DNA of 8,070 bases from Eubacteriales bacterium (GTDB lineage Bacteria; Bacillota; Clostridia; JANYKE01): positions 1 through 8,070 of the forward strand of contig JANYKE010000209.1 in the NCBI GenBank assembly GCA_025361685.1, in the 5' to 3' direction. Of the stretch, positions 1 through 7,063 are shown piece after piece. Under the pieces are notes generated by a model. It did not search any database and had not been told where the DNA came from. It saw only the letters and a program-made list of their open reading frames with translations. Numbering within the stretch: the first letter of the stretch is position 1; each line of letters starts with the position of its first letter. Made by a program: the position numbers and the translations under genes.

Positions 1-776
1 CAACTGAATACATACAGGAAGATAATTCCGCGGAATATTTAATTAAAATTGATAATTTTGAAGGACCGTTGGATCTGCTTTTTCACCTTATTGAAAAAAA
101 TAAGTTTAATATTTACGACATACCCATAAATACGATTACAGATCAGTATATGGATTATTTGTATGCAATGGAAAAATTTGATATGGACATTGCGGGAGAA
201 TTTCTTGTTATGGCAGCAACGCTTTTGCATATCAAGTCAAGAATGATGCTTCCTGTTGAGAAAAAAGAAGAGTTCGACGAAGATGAATATTCCGATCCTC
301 GCGAAGAACTTGTTATGCGGCTTATGGAATACAAAATTCATAAAGAGTTTTCAGGAGAACTTCGTGGACGCTATGATGCATGGAAAAATGTTTTTTACAA
401 ATTTCCTGAAATTCACAAAAAGGCAGTTAAGAATGATAATGTATTTCCGGAAAAACTTTTTGAAAGAATAAGCGAATTGATAAGATCGTACAATGATAAA
501 GATAACAAAGTTGTCTATGAAAAAATGGAAGCCATCGTAATGCGCGAAAAAGTTTCGATAAAGGTTAAAATCAGACAGATCATTTCCGAATTAAGGAAGA
601 AGGTTACATTCAAATTCCAAGAGTTGTTTTCGAAAGACACAAGCAGCAAATCTGAAATCGTTGTTGGGTTTATGGCAATTCTTGAGCTTGCAAGAAGCAG
701 GAAAATTGGATTAAAACAGAAAAATATGTTTGGAGATATAGTCGTTTCAAGGACTAAAGAAACAGATCAGGAATAA
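1..776 (+). CDS. scpA: Segregation and condensation protein A (kleisin), 5'-truncated by window edge
   Basis: ScpA is the kleisin that bridges the SMC ATPase heads and binds an ScpB dimer, forming the bacterial condensin that organises and segregates the nucleoid. The frame is open from base 3 and gives 257 visible residues. The N-terminal kleisin hallmark FEGPLDLL lies at visible residues 19-26, followed by HLIEKNKFNIYDIPI and ITDQYMDYL, which match the SMC-neck-binding helices. The C-terminal winged helix is at about 217-250 (VVGFMAILELARSRKIGLKQ, then FGDIVV). A TTG at base 69 could be called as start but would cut through the conserved FEGPLDLL motif. Coding similarity continues upstream of it, and no ATG, GTG or TTG lies in frame before it, so the real start is outside the window. 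The gene is followed by scpB after 29 bases, the usual operon order. Family assignment is firm. Confidence 0.95.
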   Translation, partial: TEYIQEDNSAEYLIKIDNFEGPLDLLFHLIEKNKFNIYDIPINTITDQYMDYLYAMEKFDMDIAGEFLVMAATLLHIKSRMMLPVEKKEEFDEDEYSDPREELVMRLMEYKIHKEFSGELRGRYDAWKNVFYKFPEIHKKAVKNDNVFPEKLFERISELIRSYNDKDNKVVYEKMEAIVMREKVSIKVKIRQIISELRKKVTFKFQELFSKDTSSKSEIVVGFMAILELARSRKIGLKQKNMFGDIVVSRTKETDQE

Positions 777-805
777 ACAACAGTACAGATAAAAGGATGG
801 GTATA

Positions 806-1420
806 ATGGACAATAATATCGAATTAAATGCAAAACAAATTGAGGCGCTGCTATTTGCCACCGGATCGCCTGTGTCGGAAGACGATATCCTCGTGATATT
901 AGAAATTGACAAAGTCGGATTGTCACAAGCCATTGACTATTTGATGAGCAGATTTGATTCAAGTAATTCAGGGCTGATGATACGAAAGATTGACGGAATG
1001 TATCAGATGTGTACAAGAGTTGAATATGGCGAAATAATTTCCGAGTATCTGGCATTAGGTCAAAAACAAATTCTTTCTCAAGCAGCATACGAAGTTTTGT
1101 CAATTGTTGCATACGGCCAGCCGATTACAAGATCGAAGATTGAAAAAATCAGAGGAATTAATTCGGATGGTGTTGTTTCGAAACTTATTGAGCGAGGGCT
1201 AATTGAAGAAACCGGAAAACTAGATTTGCCCGGAAGACCTTCTGTGTTTGGAACAACGGAGGAATTTTTGCGAAGCTTCGGTTATGAAAGTATTGCTGAT
1301 TTGCCGGAAATTGATTTTGTCACAACACAATTGGATGAAATAGATAATCTTTTGAATAATGACGAACAAGTAATTGAACAAGTAATAGAAAGAGGAGTTG
1401 AGGAAATTGTACAGTTATAA
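806..1420 (+). CDS. scpB: Segregation and condensation protein B
   Basis: ScpB is the dimeric winged-helix partner of ScpA in the SMC-ScpAB condensin. At 204 residues it has the usual family length. Winged helix 1 spans about residues 7-80 (LNAKQIEALLFATGSPVS). Winged helix 2 carries the family signature LSQAAYEVLSIVAYGQPITR at 90-109, RGINSDGVVSKLIERGLIEE at 116-135, and GRPSVFGTTEEFLRSFG at 143-159. An ATG at 797 is also in frame but directly abuts the AAAAGG sequence. The ATG at 806 has AAGGATGG about 5-8 bases upstream and gives MDNNIELNAKQIEALLF, which fits the family start better. The acidic C-terminal tail contains a short repeat (EQVIEQVIE). The 3' end overlaps the next gene. Product is firm; the start choice is likely. 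Confidence 0.95.
   Translation: MDNNIELNAKQIEALLFATGSPVSEDDILVILEIDKVGLSQAIDYLMSRFDSSNSGLMIRKIDGMYQMCTRVEYGEIISEYLALGQKQILSQAAYEVLSIVAYGQPITRSKIEKIRGINSDGVVSKLIERGLIEETGKLDLPGRPSVFGTTEEFLRSFGYESIADLPEIDFVTTQLDEIDNLLNNDEQVIEQVIERGVEEIVQL
1364..1387 (+). repeat. Tandem 12-bp duplication at the 3' end of scpB
   Basis: Two adjacent copies of GAACAAGTAATT/A match at 11 of 12 bases and encode EQVI-EQVI in the acidic tail of ScpB. The repeat is in frame, so it lengthens the tail by four residues without breaking the gene. It ends three bases before the AGAGGAG ribosome binding site of the next gene. It looks like a recent slippage-type duplication. Confidence 0.8.
1391..1397 (+). promoter_or_regulatory. 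Ribosome binding site that decides the TTG start of the DUF3604-like gene
   Basis: AGAGGAG lies inside the end of scpB. The TTG at 1398 directly abuts it and is too close to be used, while the TTG at 1407 is nine bases downstream, a normal spacing. No ATG or GTG is suitably placed. This supports a TTG start at 1407 and initiation by ribosomes finishing scpB. Confidence 0.65.
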
Positions 1421-3572
1421 TTTGGGAAGTGCAAATATTGACATTAGCGAAGTGGTGGCAGGGAGCCTTGCAACTTTTACAATTGAGTATACAGTCGGAG
1501 ACTATGGATTTGATGATGGAGGAGAAATATTAATTGCCCGCAGAGATGTGTCTGATTCTGACATACCGCAGCTTGTCGACCAATACAAGACAGGTTATGT
1601 TAAGGTGTATTGTGATCCAAAAGACAAAATGACAAAGATCAAAGCTGATTATATGCCACTTAGATATGTAAGACCATGGCGAAGTGCAATTTCTATTAGA
1701 ATAACTGATGGCTCATTAACAAAAGATGACAAAGTATATATCCAATTCGGCGCTAAGGACGGAGAAGGATATGGATTTCGCATGCAGACCTTTAAGGAAA
1801 ATGAACATATCTTAATGGTACTTGTTGATTGTGCAGGCACAGGAGAGTTTTATGAAATAGATAATCAGCCAACTATTAAAGTAACAGGCGGATACATTAA
1901 TGAACTTGATGCAGTTGTTCCATCAACAGTTTCGGTCGGACAAAAATTTGACGTGACAATTCGCGTGCTAGACAGCTGGGGCAATATTGCAGAAAAATAT
2001 TCCTCGCCGATTGTGATGACACTTGCAGGAAATGAAAAAATTGTTGAAGTGAAAAATGGACTTGGCGTTGCAGAAAATATTTCTATTGTTACAGAGGGAA
2101 ATTATTGTGTTGAGTTAACAGATGAGAAAAGGGGCATCACCGGCTCGAGCAACCCAATGATTTGCAGAGTAGAAAATGAATCCAATAAACTTTTTTGGGG
2201 AGATATGCATGGGCAGACAAAAGAGACTGTCGGAACCGGCACTCAGGAAAGTTATTTTACGTTTGGTCGCGATTGTGCAAAGATGGATTTCTGTGCTTGG
2301 CAGGGCAATGATTTTCAGGTGACTGATGAGACTTGGGCAAATGTCTGCAAGAATATTAAGAAATTTCATGAGCCTGGCAAATTTGTAACTTTTCTTGGAT
2401 ACGAATGGTCAGGGAATACTCCTAACGGAGGAGACTATAATATATATTTTCGAAATGACGACGAAAAAATATTCAGGAGCTCACACTGGCAGATTGATTT
2501 ACTTTCCAACGATGGCACAGACAGAAGCGTATTAAGTGATTTGTGGGAACAATTCAAAGGAAGAAATGATGTTATAGCTGTTCCTCATGTCGGAGGAAGA
2601 TATGCTAATCTTGATATGTGCAATACAGATTTTGTGAGCGTGCTTGAAATTCATTCGCATCACGGAACATTTGAATGGATGATGGAAGATGCGTTTGCCA
2701 GGAATCTTAAACTCGGAGTAATTGCAGCGAGTGACGACCACACCTGTCGGCCGGGATTATCGTACCCAACCAGAACAACATCACGTGGATTTGTTTCTTT
2801 TGACGGATACGGCGGATACACAGGACTGTATGCAAAAAAGTTGACTCGCGAAGCAATTTGGGAAGCAATAAAAAGCAGACATACTTATGGAACAACAGGC
2901 AAGAGAATAATTCTTGATGTAAAATGTGGCGAACATATTATGGGAGACATGTTTGCAACTGATGCGCCGCCAATAATTAATGTTAATGTTGCAGGCACTG
3001 AGGAGATAAGAGATGTTGAAATTAAGAGGGGCAACTCCACAATATATTCATATGAGCAAGAACAACCTATAATTCCGGGCAGAATAAAAGTTCAGTGGTC
3101 CGGAGTACGCGTCAAAAGCAGAAGCAAGAAAACAGTTTGGGATGGCAATCTTGTTGTTGACGGCGGAAGCATAAAAGATGTTCAGCAATTTGCCTTTGAT
3201 CAGCCGGACGAAGGAGTAACTCTTATTTCTAACCAGATAATTTCTTGGAAATCATCAACATCAGGTGACATCGATGGAATGGAGATTGATATGGACTTTG
3301 ATGATAACACCAAGCTTATGTTTAATTCGCCCAATGTAAGCTTTTCAATTTTGGCGGCAGAACTTAAGGACGGGCCAATTACTAAAGCAGCCGGCGGAAT
3401 AAATCAGAAGGTTACGATAAGTTTGGCACATGAGTGTTTTGAAAAGTCAGTCGAGATTAATTTTGAAGACAAAGATGTTGAAGTAGGAACAAATCCTTAC
3501 TGGGTAAAGGTTACACAAAGTGATGGCAATCTTGCTTGGTCAAGTCCTATGTATATTGATTACGTTAAATAG
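1407..3572 (+). CDS. DUF3604/PHP-like predicted metal-dependent hydrolase, large multidomain protein
   Basis: I read this 721-residue protein as a relative of the DUF3604 branch of the PHP metallohydrolase superfamily; substrate unknown. N-terminal residues 1 to about 255 look beta-rich, with an Ig-like stretch near 165-250 (VPSTVSVGQKFDVTIRVLDS). The PHP-like core then has FWGDMHGQT (H268, Q270), DFCAWQGNDFQ (D302), FLGYEWSG (E333), VPHVGGR (H394), LEIHSHHG (E414, H416) and AASDDHTCRPG (D443, H445), followed by a TREAIWEAIKSRHTYGTTG segment typical of DUF3604 (about 480-498) and a beta-rich C-terminal part. The later motifs match PHP metal ligands, but the first motif is HGQ, not HxH, and the second lacks the usual TDH. 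No signal peptide or membrane segment is visible, so it is probably cytoplasmic. The gene overlaps scpB by 14 bases and ends 35 bases before rluB, implying co-transcription. TTG at 1407 is preferred for its spacing; TTG at 1398 is the alternative. Base composition resembles its neighbours. Superfamily call fairly sure; function unknown. Confidence 0.75.
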   Translation: MYSYNLGSANIDISEVVAGSLATFTIEYTVGDYGFDDGGEILIARRDVSDSDIPQLVDQYKTGYVKVYCDPKDKMTKIKADYMPLRYVRPWRSAISIRITDGSLTKDDKVYIQFGAKDGEGYGFRMQTFKENEHILMVLVDCAGTGEFYEIDNQPTIKVTGGYINELDAVVPSTVSVGQKFDVTIRVLDSWGNIAEKYSSPIVMTLAGNEKIVEVKNGLGVAENISIVTEGNYCVELTDEKRGITGSSNPMICRVENESNKLFWGDMHGQTKETVGTGTQESYFTFGRDCAKMDFCAWQGNDFQVTDETWANVCKNIKKFHEPGKFVTFLGYEWSGNTPNGGDYNIYFRNDDEKIFRSSHWQIDLLSNDGTDRSVLSDLWEQFKGRNDVIAVPHVGGRYANLDMCNTDFVSVLEIHSHHGTFEWMMEDAFARNLKLGVIAASDDHTCRPGLSYPTRTTSRGFVSFDGYGGYTGLYAKKLTREAIWEAIKSRHTYGTTGKRIILDVKCGEHIMGDMFATDAPPIINVNVAGTEEIRDVEIKRGNSTIYSYEQEQPIIPGRIKVQWSGVRVKSRSKKTVWDGNLVVDGGSIKDVQQFAFDQPDEGVTLISNQIISWKSSTSGDIDGMEIDMDFDDNTKLMFNSPNVSFSILAAELKDGPITKAAGGINQKVTISLAHECFEKSVEINFEDKDVEVGTNPYWVKVTQSDGNLAWSSPMYIDYVK

Positions 3573-3607
3573 CACTACTGATTAGAAGACTGAATTAGGT
3601 GATTTTG

Positions 3608-4288
3608 ATGAGACTACAAAAATTTATTGCGCTTGCAGGAATTGCTTCAAGGCGAAAAGCCGAGGAGATTATTTCGCAAGGTCGCGTTACCGTAAATGAT
3701 GAAGTGAAAAGCGAAATGGGTGTAATTGTTACAGATGATGACATCGTGAAAGTTGATGGCAAGCTGATTGAATTAGCCGAAGAGAAAGTTTATATTTTAT
3801 TAAATAAGCCCGCCGGATATGTCACAACTTCTAAAGACCAATTTGGACGTCCGAATGTTATTGATTTAATTCCTGAGATAAAGGAAAGAGTTTACCCTGT
3901 CGGAAGACTTGATTATGCAACTTCGGGCATGCTTATTTTAACAAATGACGGCGACTACGCAAACAAAATGATGCACCCTTCAAAGAACGTGAACAAGACT
4001 TATGAGGCAAGAATAAAAGGTGTTCCAACAAAGCCTGAAATGGAACGATTTAAAACAGGAATTGAAATCGACGGAGTGAAAACATTTCCGGCTAGCATTA
4101 AGATAATAAAAAACGAAGGTTCTTCATGCATAGTGTCAATAAAAATAAGTCAAGGAAGAAACAGACAGATTCGAAAAATGTGTGATGAGATTGACCATCC
4201 TGTAATCAGTTTAAAACGAACAGCAATAGGCGACATACAGCTTAGAGATTTAAAAGAAGGCGAATGGTGTTACTTTACTATTGATTAG
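3608..4288 (+). CDS. rluB: RsuA/RluB/RluE/RluF-family rRNA pseudouridine synthase, probable RluB
   Basis: This enzyme converts a specific uridine in rRNA to pseudouridine; the RluB branch acts in the peptidyl-transferase region of 23S rRNA. The 226 residues comprise an N-terminal S4 RNA-binding domain (about 1-60: MRLQKFIALAGIASRRKAEE) and a catalytic domain with VYILLNKPAGYVTT at 61-74. The signature GRLDYATSGMLILTNDG begins at 99, with D102 the expected catalytic aspartate. SQGRNRQIRKMCDEIDHPV is the conserved C-terminal RNA-binding/active-site segment. A GTG at 3599 is in frame, but the ATG at 3608 has AGGTGA five bases upstream and gives the canonical MRLQKF start. Location close downstream of scpAB is common in Bacillota and favours RluB over RsuA, but the exact target uridine cannot be read from the sequence. 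Confidence 0.92.
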   Translation: MRLQKFIALAGIASRRKAEEIISQGRVTVNDEVKSEMGVIVTDDDIVKVDGKLIELAEEKVYILLNKPAGYVTTSKDQFGRPNVIDLIPEIKERVYPVGRLDYATSGMLILTNDGDYANKMMHPSKNVNKTYEARIKGVPTKPEMERFKTGIEIDGVKTFPASIKIIKNEGSSCIVSIKISQGRNRQIRKMCDEIDHPVISLKRTAIGDIQLRDLKEGEWCYFTID

Positions 4289-4476
4289 CACATAAAGTTT
4301 TCGTCCAAGCAAATTTACTATTAAGTTGGTGCAGAAAAAGGCTGACACTTTTTGTGATAGGCATAATAAGTGCATTGCCGGTATTAATTGTCATACTAAT
4401 AATTATTCTTAAAAAGGAAAGTAAGAAGGCATTGAAACTTGCTGCTCTTGATAATCATATAGACATCGATATGTGA
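4285..4476 (+). pseudogene. Possible remnant or tiny gene for a single-pass membrane peptide
   Basis: A frame open from 4285 to a TGA at 4474-4476 encodes a basic stretch (CRKRL), a strongly hydrophobic span (LFVIGIISALPVLIVILIII), a basic stop-transfer-like LKKESKK, and the tail ALKLAALDNHIDIDM. This hydrophobic-then-basic pattern is typical of a transmembrane helix and unlike random intergenic DNA. No ATG occurs before the hydrophobic part. The only candidate starts are CTG 4342, GTG 4354 (40 residues) and an internal TTG, none with a normally spaced ribosome binding site. I therefore favour a decayed fragment of a membrane-protein gene, with a real small protein as the alternative. No family is recognised. 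Confidence 0.3.
4332..4356 (+). other. Imperfect hairpin downstream of rluB
   Basis: CAGAAAAAG at 4332-4340 can pair with CTTTTTGTG at 4348-4356, nine positions with one G-G mismatch, around a seven-base loop. The stem is AT-rich and is followed by GATAG rather than a run of T, so it is not a classic intrinsic terminator. It might still mark the end of the rluB transcript or be incidental. Confidence 0.3.
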
Positions 4477-4517
4477 ATGTGCAGTTGTGGCAGAACACAC
4501 AAATTGATCATACACCA

Positions 4518-4531
4518 ACAATAATTATTGT
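4518..4531. promoter_or_regulatory. Perfect 14-bp palindrome, candidate operator
   Basis: ACAATAATTATTGT is identical to its reverse complement and overlaps the first four bases of the -35 box at 4528-4533. A dimeric repressor bound here would block RNA polymerase. It is somewhat like AT-rich Fur/PerR-type boxes but has an even centre and matches no consensus I can name with certainty. AT-rich DNA yields palindromes by chance, so the operator role is inference. Confidence 0.4.
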
Positions 4532-4556
4532 AAACTTAGAGGTTATTTGTTATAAT
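4528..4556 (+). promoter_or_regulatory. SigA-type promoter for the glycosyltransferase-asnS unit
   Basis: TTGTAA at 4528-4533 and a perfect TATAAT at 4551-4556 are separated by 17 bases, and TGT directly before the -10 gives an extended TGn motif. Transcription would start near 4563, about 33 bases before the ATG at 4596. It is the only strong promoter seen upstream of the glycosyltransferase gene. Confidence 0.75.
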
Positions 4557-4595
4557 AGCACTTAAGTTGATAATTTATGATGTGAGGTGTGGTAT

Positions 4596-5561
4596 ATGAA
4601 ACCGGTAATAACATACATTGTAATTCCCTGCTATAATGAAGAGGACGTTTTGCCAGAAACGATTAAACGTTTTGGTGAACTTTTCCGATTGATGCTTTCA
4701 TCCGGGTTAATCAGCGATAAAAGCAGAATCGTTTGCGTTGACGACGGAAGCAAAGACAGAACATGGGAAATAATTACCGACTATTCCACTCGTATCAAAT
4801 ACTTGAACGGAATTAAACTCGCGCATAATGCCGGTCATCAGAATGCTTTACTTGCAGGACTTATGACGGTTAAGGATAAGGCTGATTGCTGTATATCAAT
4901 TGATGCCGATTTGCAGGATGATATTTATGCAATCCCAATGTTTATAGAGAAATTTAACAGCGGTTACGATGTTGTTTATGGAGTCAGAAGTAAACGCGAT
5001 ACAGATTCAAAATTTAAACGAGGCACTGCAGTATTTTTTTATAAGTTCTTAAAGTTCCTTGGCGTCGATGTAGTATTTAATCATGCTGACTACAGACTGA
5101 TGAGCAAACGTGCTTTAAATGCTTTGGCAGATTTTAAAGAAGTTAATTTATTTCTCAGAGGACTTGTGCCATTGGTTGGATTTAAATCTACCGAAGTACA
5201 ATACGAAAGAAATGAAAGATTTGCAGGCGAGTCGAAATATCCGCTAAAGAAAATGTTAGCATTGGCTCTCGACGGAATAACTTCACTTAGCATTACGCCA
5301 ATAAGATTTGTAACGCTGATGGGTTTTGTGTTTTCGATAATAAGTATTTTTGCGGCACTGTACGGAGTCATTTCATATTTCTTCGGAGCAACTGTCGGTT
5401 GGTCATCAACAATAGTTTCAATTTGGTTGATTGGCGGAATACAATTACTTGCACTCGGACTGATTGGCGAATATGTCGGTAAGATTTACAAGGAGGTTAA
5501 GAACCGCCCAAGATATATTGTTGAAGATTTTTACACAGGGGAGAGAAATTTATATGAATAG
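4596..5561 (+). CDS. GT2-family polyprenyl-phosphate glycosyltransferase (GtrB/DPM1-like) with two membrane helices
   Basis: Proteins of this type move a sugar from a nucleotide donor to a polyprenyl phosphate on the inner face of the membrane, supplying lipid-linked sugar for cell-envelope decoration. The 321 residues start with a GT-A fold: VIPCYNEED at 9-17, [10 protein letters not shown] at 47-56, [13 protein letters not shown] at 77-89, and the metal-binding SIDADLQDD at 101-109 (DxD D103-D105). The acceptor-side segment [16 protein letters not shown] lies at 205-220. Two hydrophobic helices follow at about 236-263 and 272-294, as in GtrB-type enzymes. The ATG at 4596 is chosen because GAGGTG lies six bases upstream; a GTG at 4587 is part of that ribosome binding site. 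The 3' end overlaps asnS by eight bases. Sugar and final acceptor are unknown. No flippase or second transferase gene is seen nearby. Confidence 0.9.
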   Translation: MKPVITYIVIPCYNEEDVLPETIKRFGELFRLMLSSGLISDKSRIVCVDDGSKDRTWEIITDYSTRIKYLNGIKLAHNAGHQNALLAGLMTVKDKADCCISIDADLQDDIYAIPMFIEKFNSGYDVVYGVRSKRDTDSKFKRGTAVFFYKFLKFLGVDVVFNHADYRLMSKRALNALADFKEVNLFLRGLVPLVGFKSTEVQYERNERFAGESKYPLKKMLALALDGITSLSITPIRFVTLMGFVFSIISIFAALYGVISYFFGATVGWSSTIVSIWLIGGIQLLALGLIGEYVGKIYKEVKNRPRYIVEDFYTGERNLYE

Positions 5562-6948
5562 AATTGAATTAAAAAAGATCAACAAATTAATTGTAGAATT
5601 TTCGGGACAAAACGTGACGGTTGCCGGCTGGGTAAAGACAGTAAGAGATGTAGGCGCATTTGGTTTTATCGAATTGAACGACGGAAGTTTTTTTAAAAAC
5701 ACGCAGATTGTTTTTGAAAAAAACGTTTTAGATAATTATAAAGAAATAAGTTCGTTAAATGTTGGTTCTTCAATTATTGTAATAGGAAAAGTTGTTGAAA
5801 CACCTGACCAAAAACAGATATTTGAAATAAAGGCGGTTTCGATTGAAATTGAAGGGCTATCTACTCCTGAATACCCATTGCAGAAGAAGAGACATAGCCC
5901 GGAATACTTGAGGACTATTGCACATCTCAGACCACGCTCAAACACTTATTCAGCTGTGTTTAGAGTTAGGTCTGTTGCCGCATATGCTATTCACAAGTTT
6001 TTTCAGGACAAGGGATTTGTTTATGTGCAGACACCAATTATAACTGCAAGTGATTGTGAGGGTGCGGGTGAGATGTTCAAGGTTACAACATTGGATTTTG
6101 ATAATTTGCCACGTGACAAAGAAGGCAAGATTGATTATTCACAGGACTTTTTTGAAAAGGAAGCTAGCTTGACTGTATCGGGACAGCTCGAGGCAGAAAC
6201 ATTTGCAATGGCGTTTGGCAATGTTTACACATTTGGACCAACATTCCGCGCAGAGAATTCTAACACGGCGAGACATGTCGCTGAATTTTGGATGATTGAG
6301 CCGGAGATTGCATTTGCTGATCTGAATGATGATATGGATTTAGCTCGTGACATGTTAAAGTATGTTATCGATTATGTACTGAAAAATTGTCAGGAGGAGA
6401 TAGAGTTCTTTAATCAGTTCTTTGATAAAGGACTTGTTGAAAGGCTTACAGATCTTGTTAATGCTGAGTTTGGCTGTGTTACGTATACAGAAGCAATCGA
6501 GATTCTTGAAAAGAACAATGACAAGTTTGAGTATCCCGTTTTCTGGGGATGCGATTTGCAAACTGAACATGAGAGGTATCTGACCGGAGAACATTTTGGC
6601 AAACCAATTTTTGTAACTGATTATCCAAAAGAGATAAAAGCTTTTTATATGAGACTAAACGACGACGGCAAGACTGTTGCGGCAATGGATATGCTGGTTC
6701 CCGGAATCGGCGAAATAATCGGTGGTTCTCAAAGAGAGGAACGCTTGGATATTCTTATCGATCGCATAAAAGAAATGGGACTCACAGAAGAGGATTACTG
6801 GTGGTATCTGGATCTTCGCAGATATGGAGGAACACATCACGCAGGATTCGGACTCGGATTTGAGCGGTTGCTTATGTATATGACCGGAATTCAAAATATC
6901 AGAGACGTAATTCCATTTGCAAGAAGCGTTGGCAGCGCTGATTTTTAG
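5554..6948 (+). CDS. asnS: Asparagine--tRNA ligase (AsnRS)
   Basis: AsnRS, a class IIb aminoacyl-tRNA synthetase, attaches asparagine to tRNA-Asn in the cytoplasm. The 464-residue length is standard. An N-terminal OB-fold anticodon-binding domain covers about 17-105 ([20 protein letters not shown]). The catalytic domain has [12 protein letters not shown] around 168-179, motif 2 [20 protein letters not shown] from F231 (R232, R240, H241), and motif 3 [12 protein letters not shown] from G431 (R438), ending in [22 protein letters not shown] together with the EN-S-RH form of motif 2 separates AsnRS from AspRS. The ATG at 5554 has GGGGAG upstream at a normal distance and lies within the last codons of the glycosyltransferase gene (ATGAATAG overlap), suggesting translational coupling. 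No T-box leader is present, although asnS is often T-box controlled in Bacillota. Confidence 0.97.
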   Translation: MNRIELKKINKLIVEFSGQNVTVAGWVKTVRDVGAFGFIELNDGSFFKNTQIVFEKNVLDNYKEISSLNVGSSIIVIGKVVETPDQKQIFEIKAVSIEIEGLSTPEYPLQKKRHSPEYLRTIAHLRPRSNTYSAVFRVRSVAAYAIHKFFQDKGFVYVQTPIITASDCEGAGEMFKVTTLDFDNLPRDKEGKIDYSQDFFEKEASLTVSGQLEAETFAMAFGNVYTFGPTFRAENSNTARHVAEFWMIEPEIAFADLNDDMDLARDMLKYVIDYVLKNCQEEIEFFNQFFDKGLVERLTDLVNAEFGCVTYTEAIEILEKNNDKFEYPVFWGCDLQTEHERYLTGEHFGKPIFVTDYPKEIKAFYMRLNDDGKTVAAMDMLVPGIGEIIGGSQREERLDILIDRIKEMGLTEEDYWWYLDLRRYGGTHHAGFGLGFERLLMYMTGIQNIRDVIPFARSVGSADF

Positions 6949-6955
6949 CGTATAT

Positions 6956-6988
6956 TGATAGATTTTTAAAACTATTACTGATTTTTTT
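6956..6988 (+). terminator. Weak intrinsic-terminator-like element after asnS
   Basis: TGATAG at 6956-6961 can pair with CTATTA at 6972-6977 (one G-T pair), with some inner TTTT/AAAA pairing possible, and seven T follow at 6982-6988. The stem is short and AT-rich and four bases separate it from the T run, so termination would be partial at best. Confidence 0.3.
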
Positions 6989-6990
6989 GT

Positions 6991-7004
6991 GCTTGAAACC
7001 AAGC
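6991..7004. promoter_or_regulatory. Inverted repeat on the -35 box of the aldolase promoter, candidate operator
   Basis: GCTTG-AAAC-CAAGC is a perfect 5-bp inverted repeat with a 4-base spacer and contains the whole -35 box. It could be a repressor site or a small hairpin. The half-sites are short, so chance is a real possibility, and I cannot assign a regulator. Confidence 0.3.
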
Positions 7005-7021
7005 TGATTTTAGTGTATTAT
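6993..7021 (+). promoter_or_regulatory. SigA-type promoter for the aldolase gene
   Basis: TTGAAA at 6993-6998 (5 of 6 to consensus) and TATTAT at 7016-7021 (5 of 6) are separated by 17 bases. The predicted start is near 7028, leaving about 36 bases of leader with AAAAGGAG at 7048-7055, eight bases before the ATG. This strong promoter and ribosome binding site fit a highly expressed glycolytic gene. Confidence 0.75.
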
Positions 7022-7063
7022 ATTGCTTAGAACAAATATTATTTTTGAAAAGGAGAAATTATC

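Larger units (their letters stand above)
4289..4595. other. Main intergenic region between rluB and the glycosyltransferase gene
   Basis: This gap of about 307 bases has no recognised full-length gene. In order it holds the possible membrane-peptide remnant (to 4476), the hairpin at 4332-4356 inside it, a perfect palindrome at 4518-4531, a promoter at 4528-4556, and an untranslated leader with the ribosome binding site GAGGTG at 4584-4589. I see no convincing intrinsic terminator after rluB, no tRNA and no T-box. Confidence 0.7.

Noticed and set aside
256..471. 71-residue + strand frame within scpA
   Set aside because: It lies wholly inside scpA in another frame, is lysine-rich as a by-product of A-rich codons, and has no recognisable motif.
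69..776. TTG at 69 as the start of scpA
   Set aside because: It falls inside the conserved FEGPLDLL motif, and homologous coding sequence continues upstream to the window edge. The gene is truncated by the window.
747..1112. 121-residue minus-strand frame opposite scpB, and the other minus-strand frames across the window
   Set aside because: They lie opposite strongly supported genes or their edges, show no family motifs, and have no convincing promoter or ribosome binding site. They are shadows of the coding strand.
4587..4595. GTG at 4587 as the glycosyltransferase start
   Set aside because: This GTG is part of the GAGGTG ribosome binding site that serves the ATG at 4596.
4289..4595. T-box or other amino-acid-responsive leader for asnS
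   Set aside because: No T-box sequence, long leader structure or terminator/antiterminator pair was found, and asnS itself starts inside the glycosyltransferase gene.
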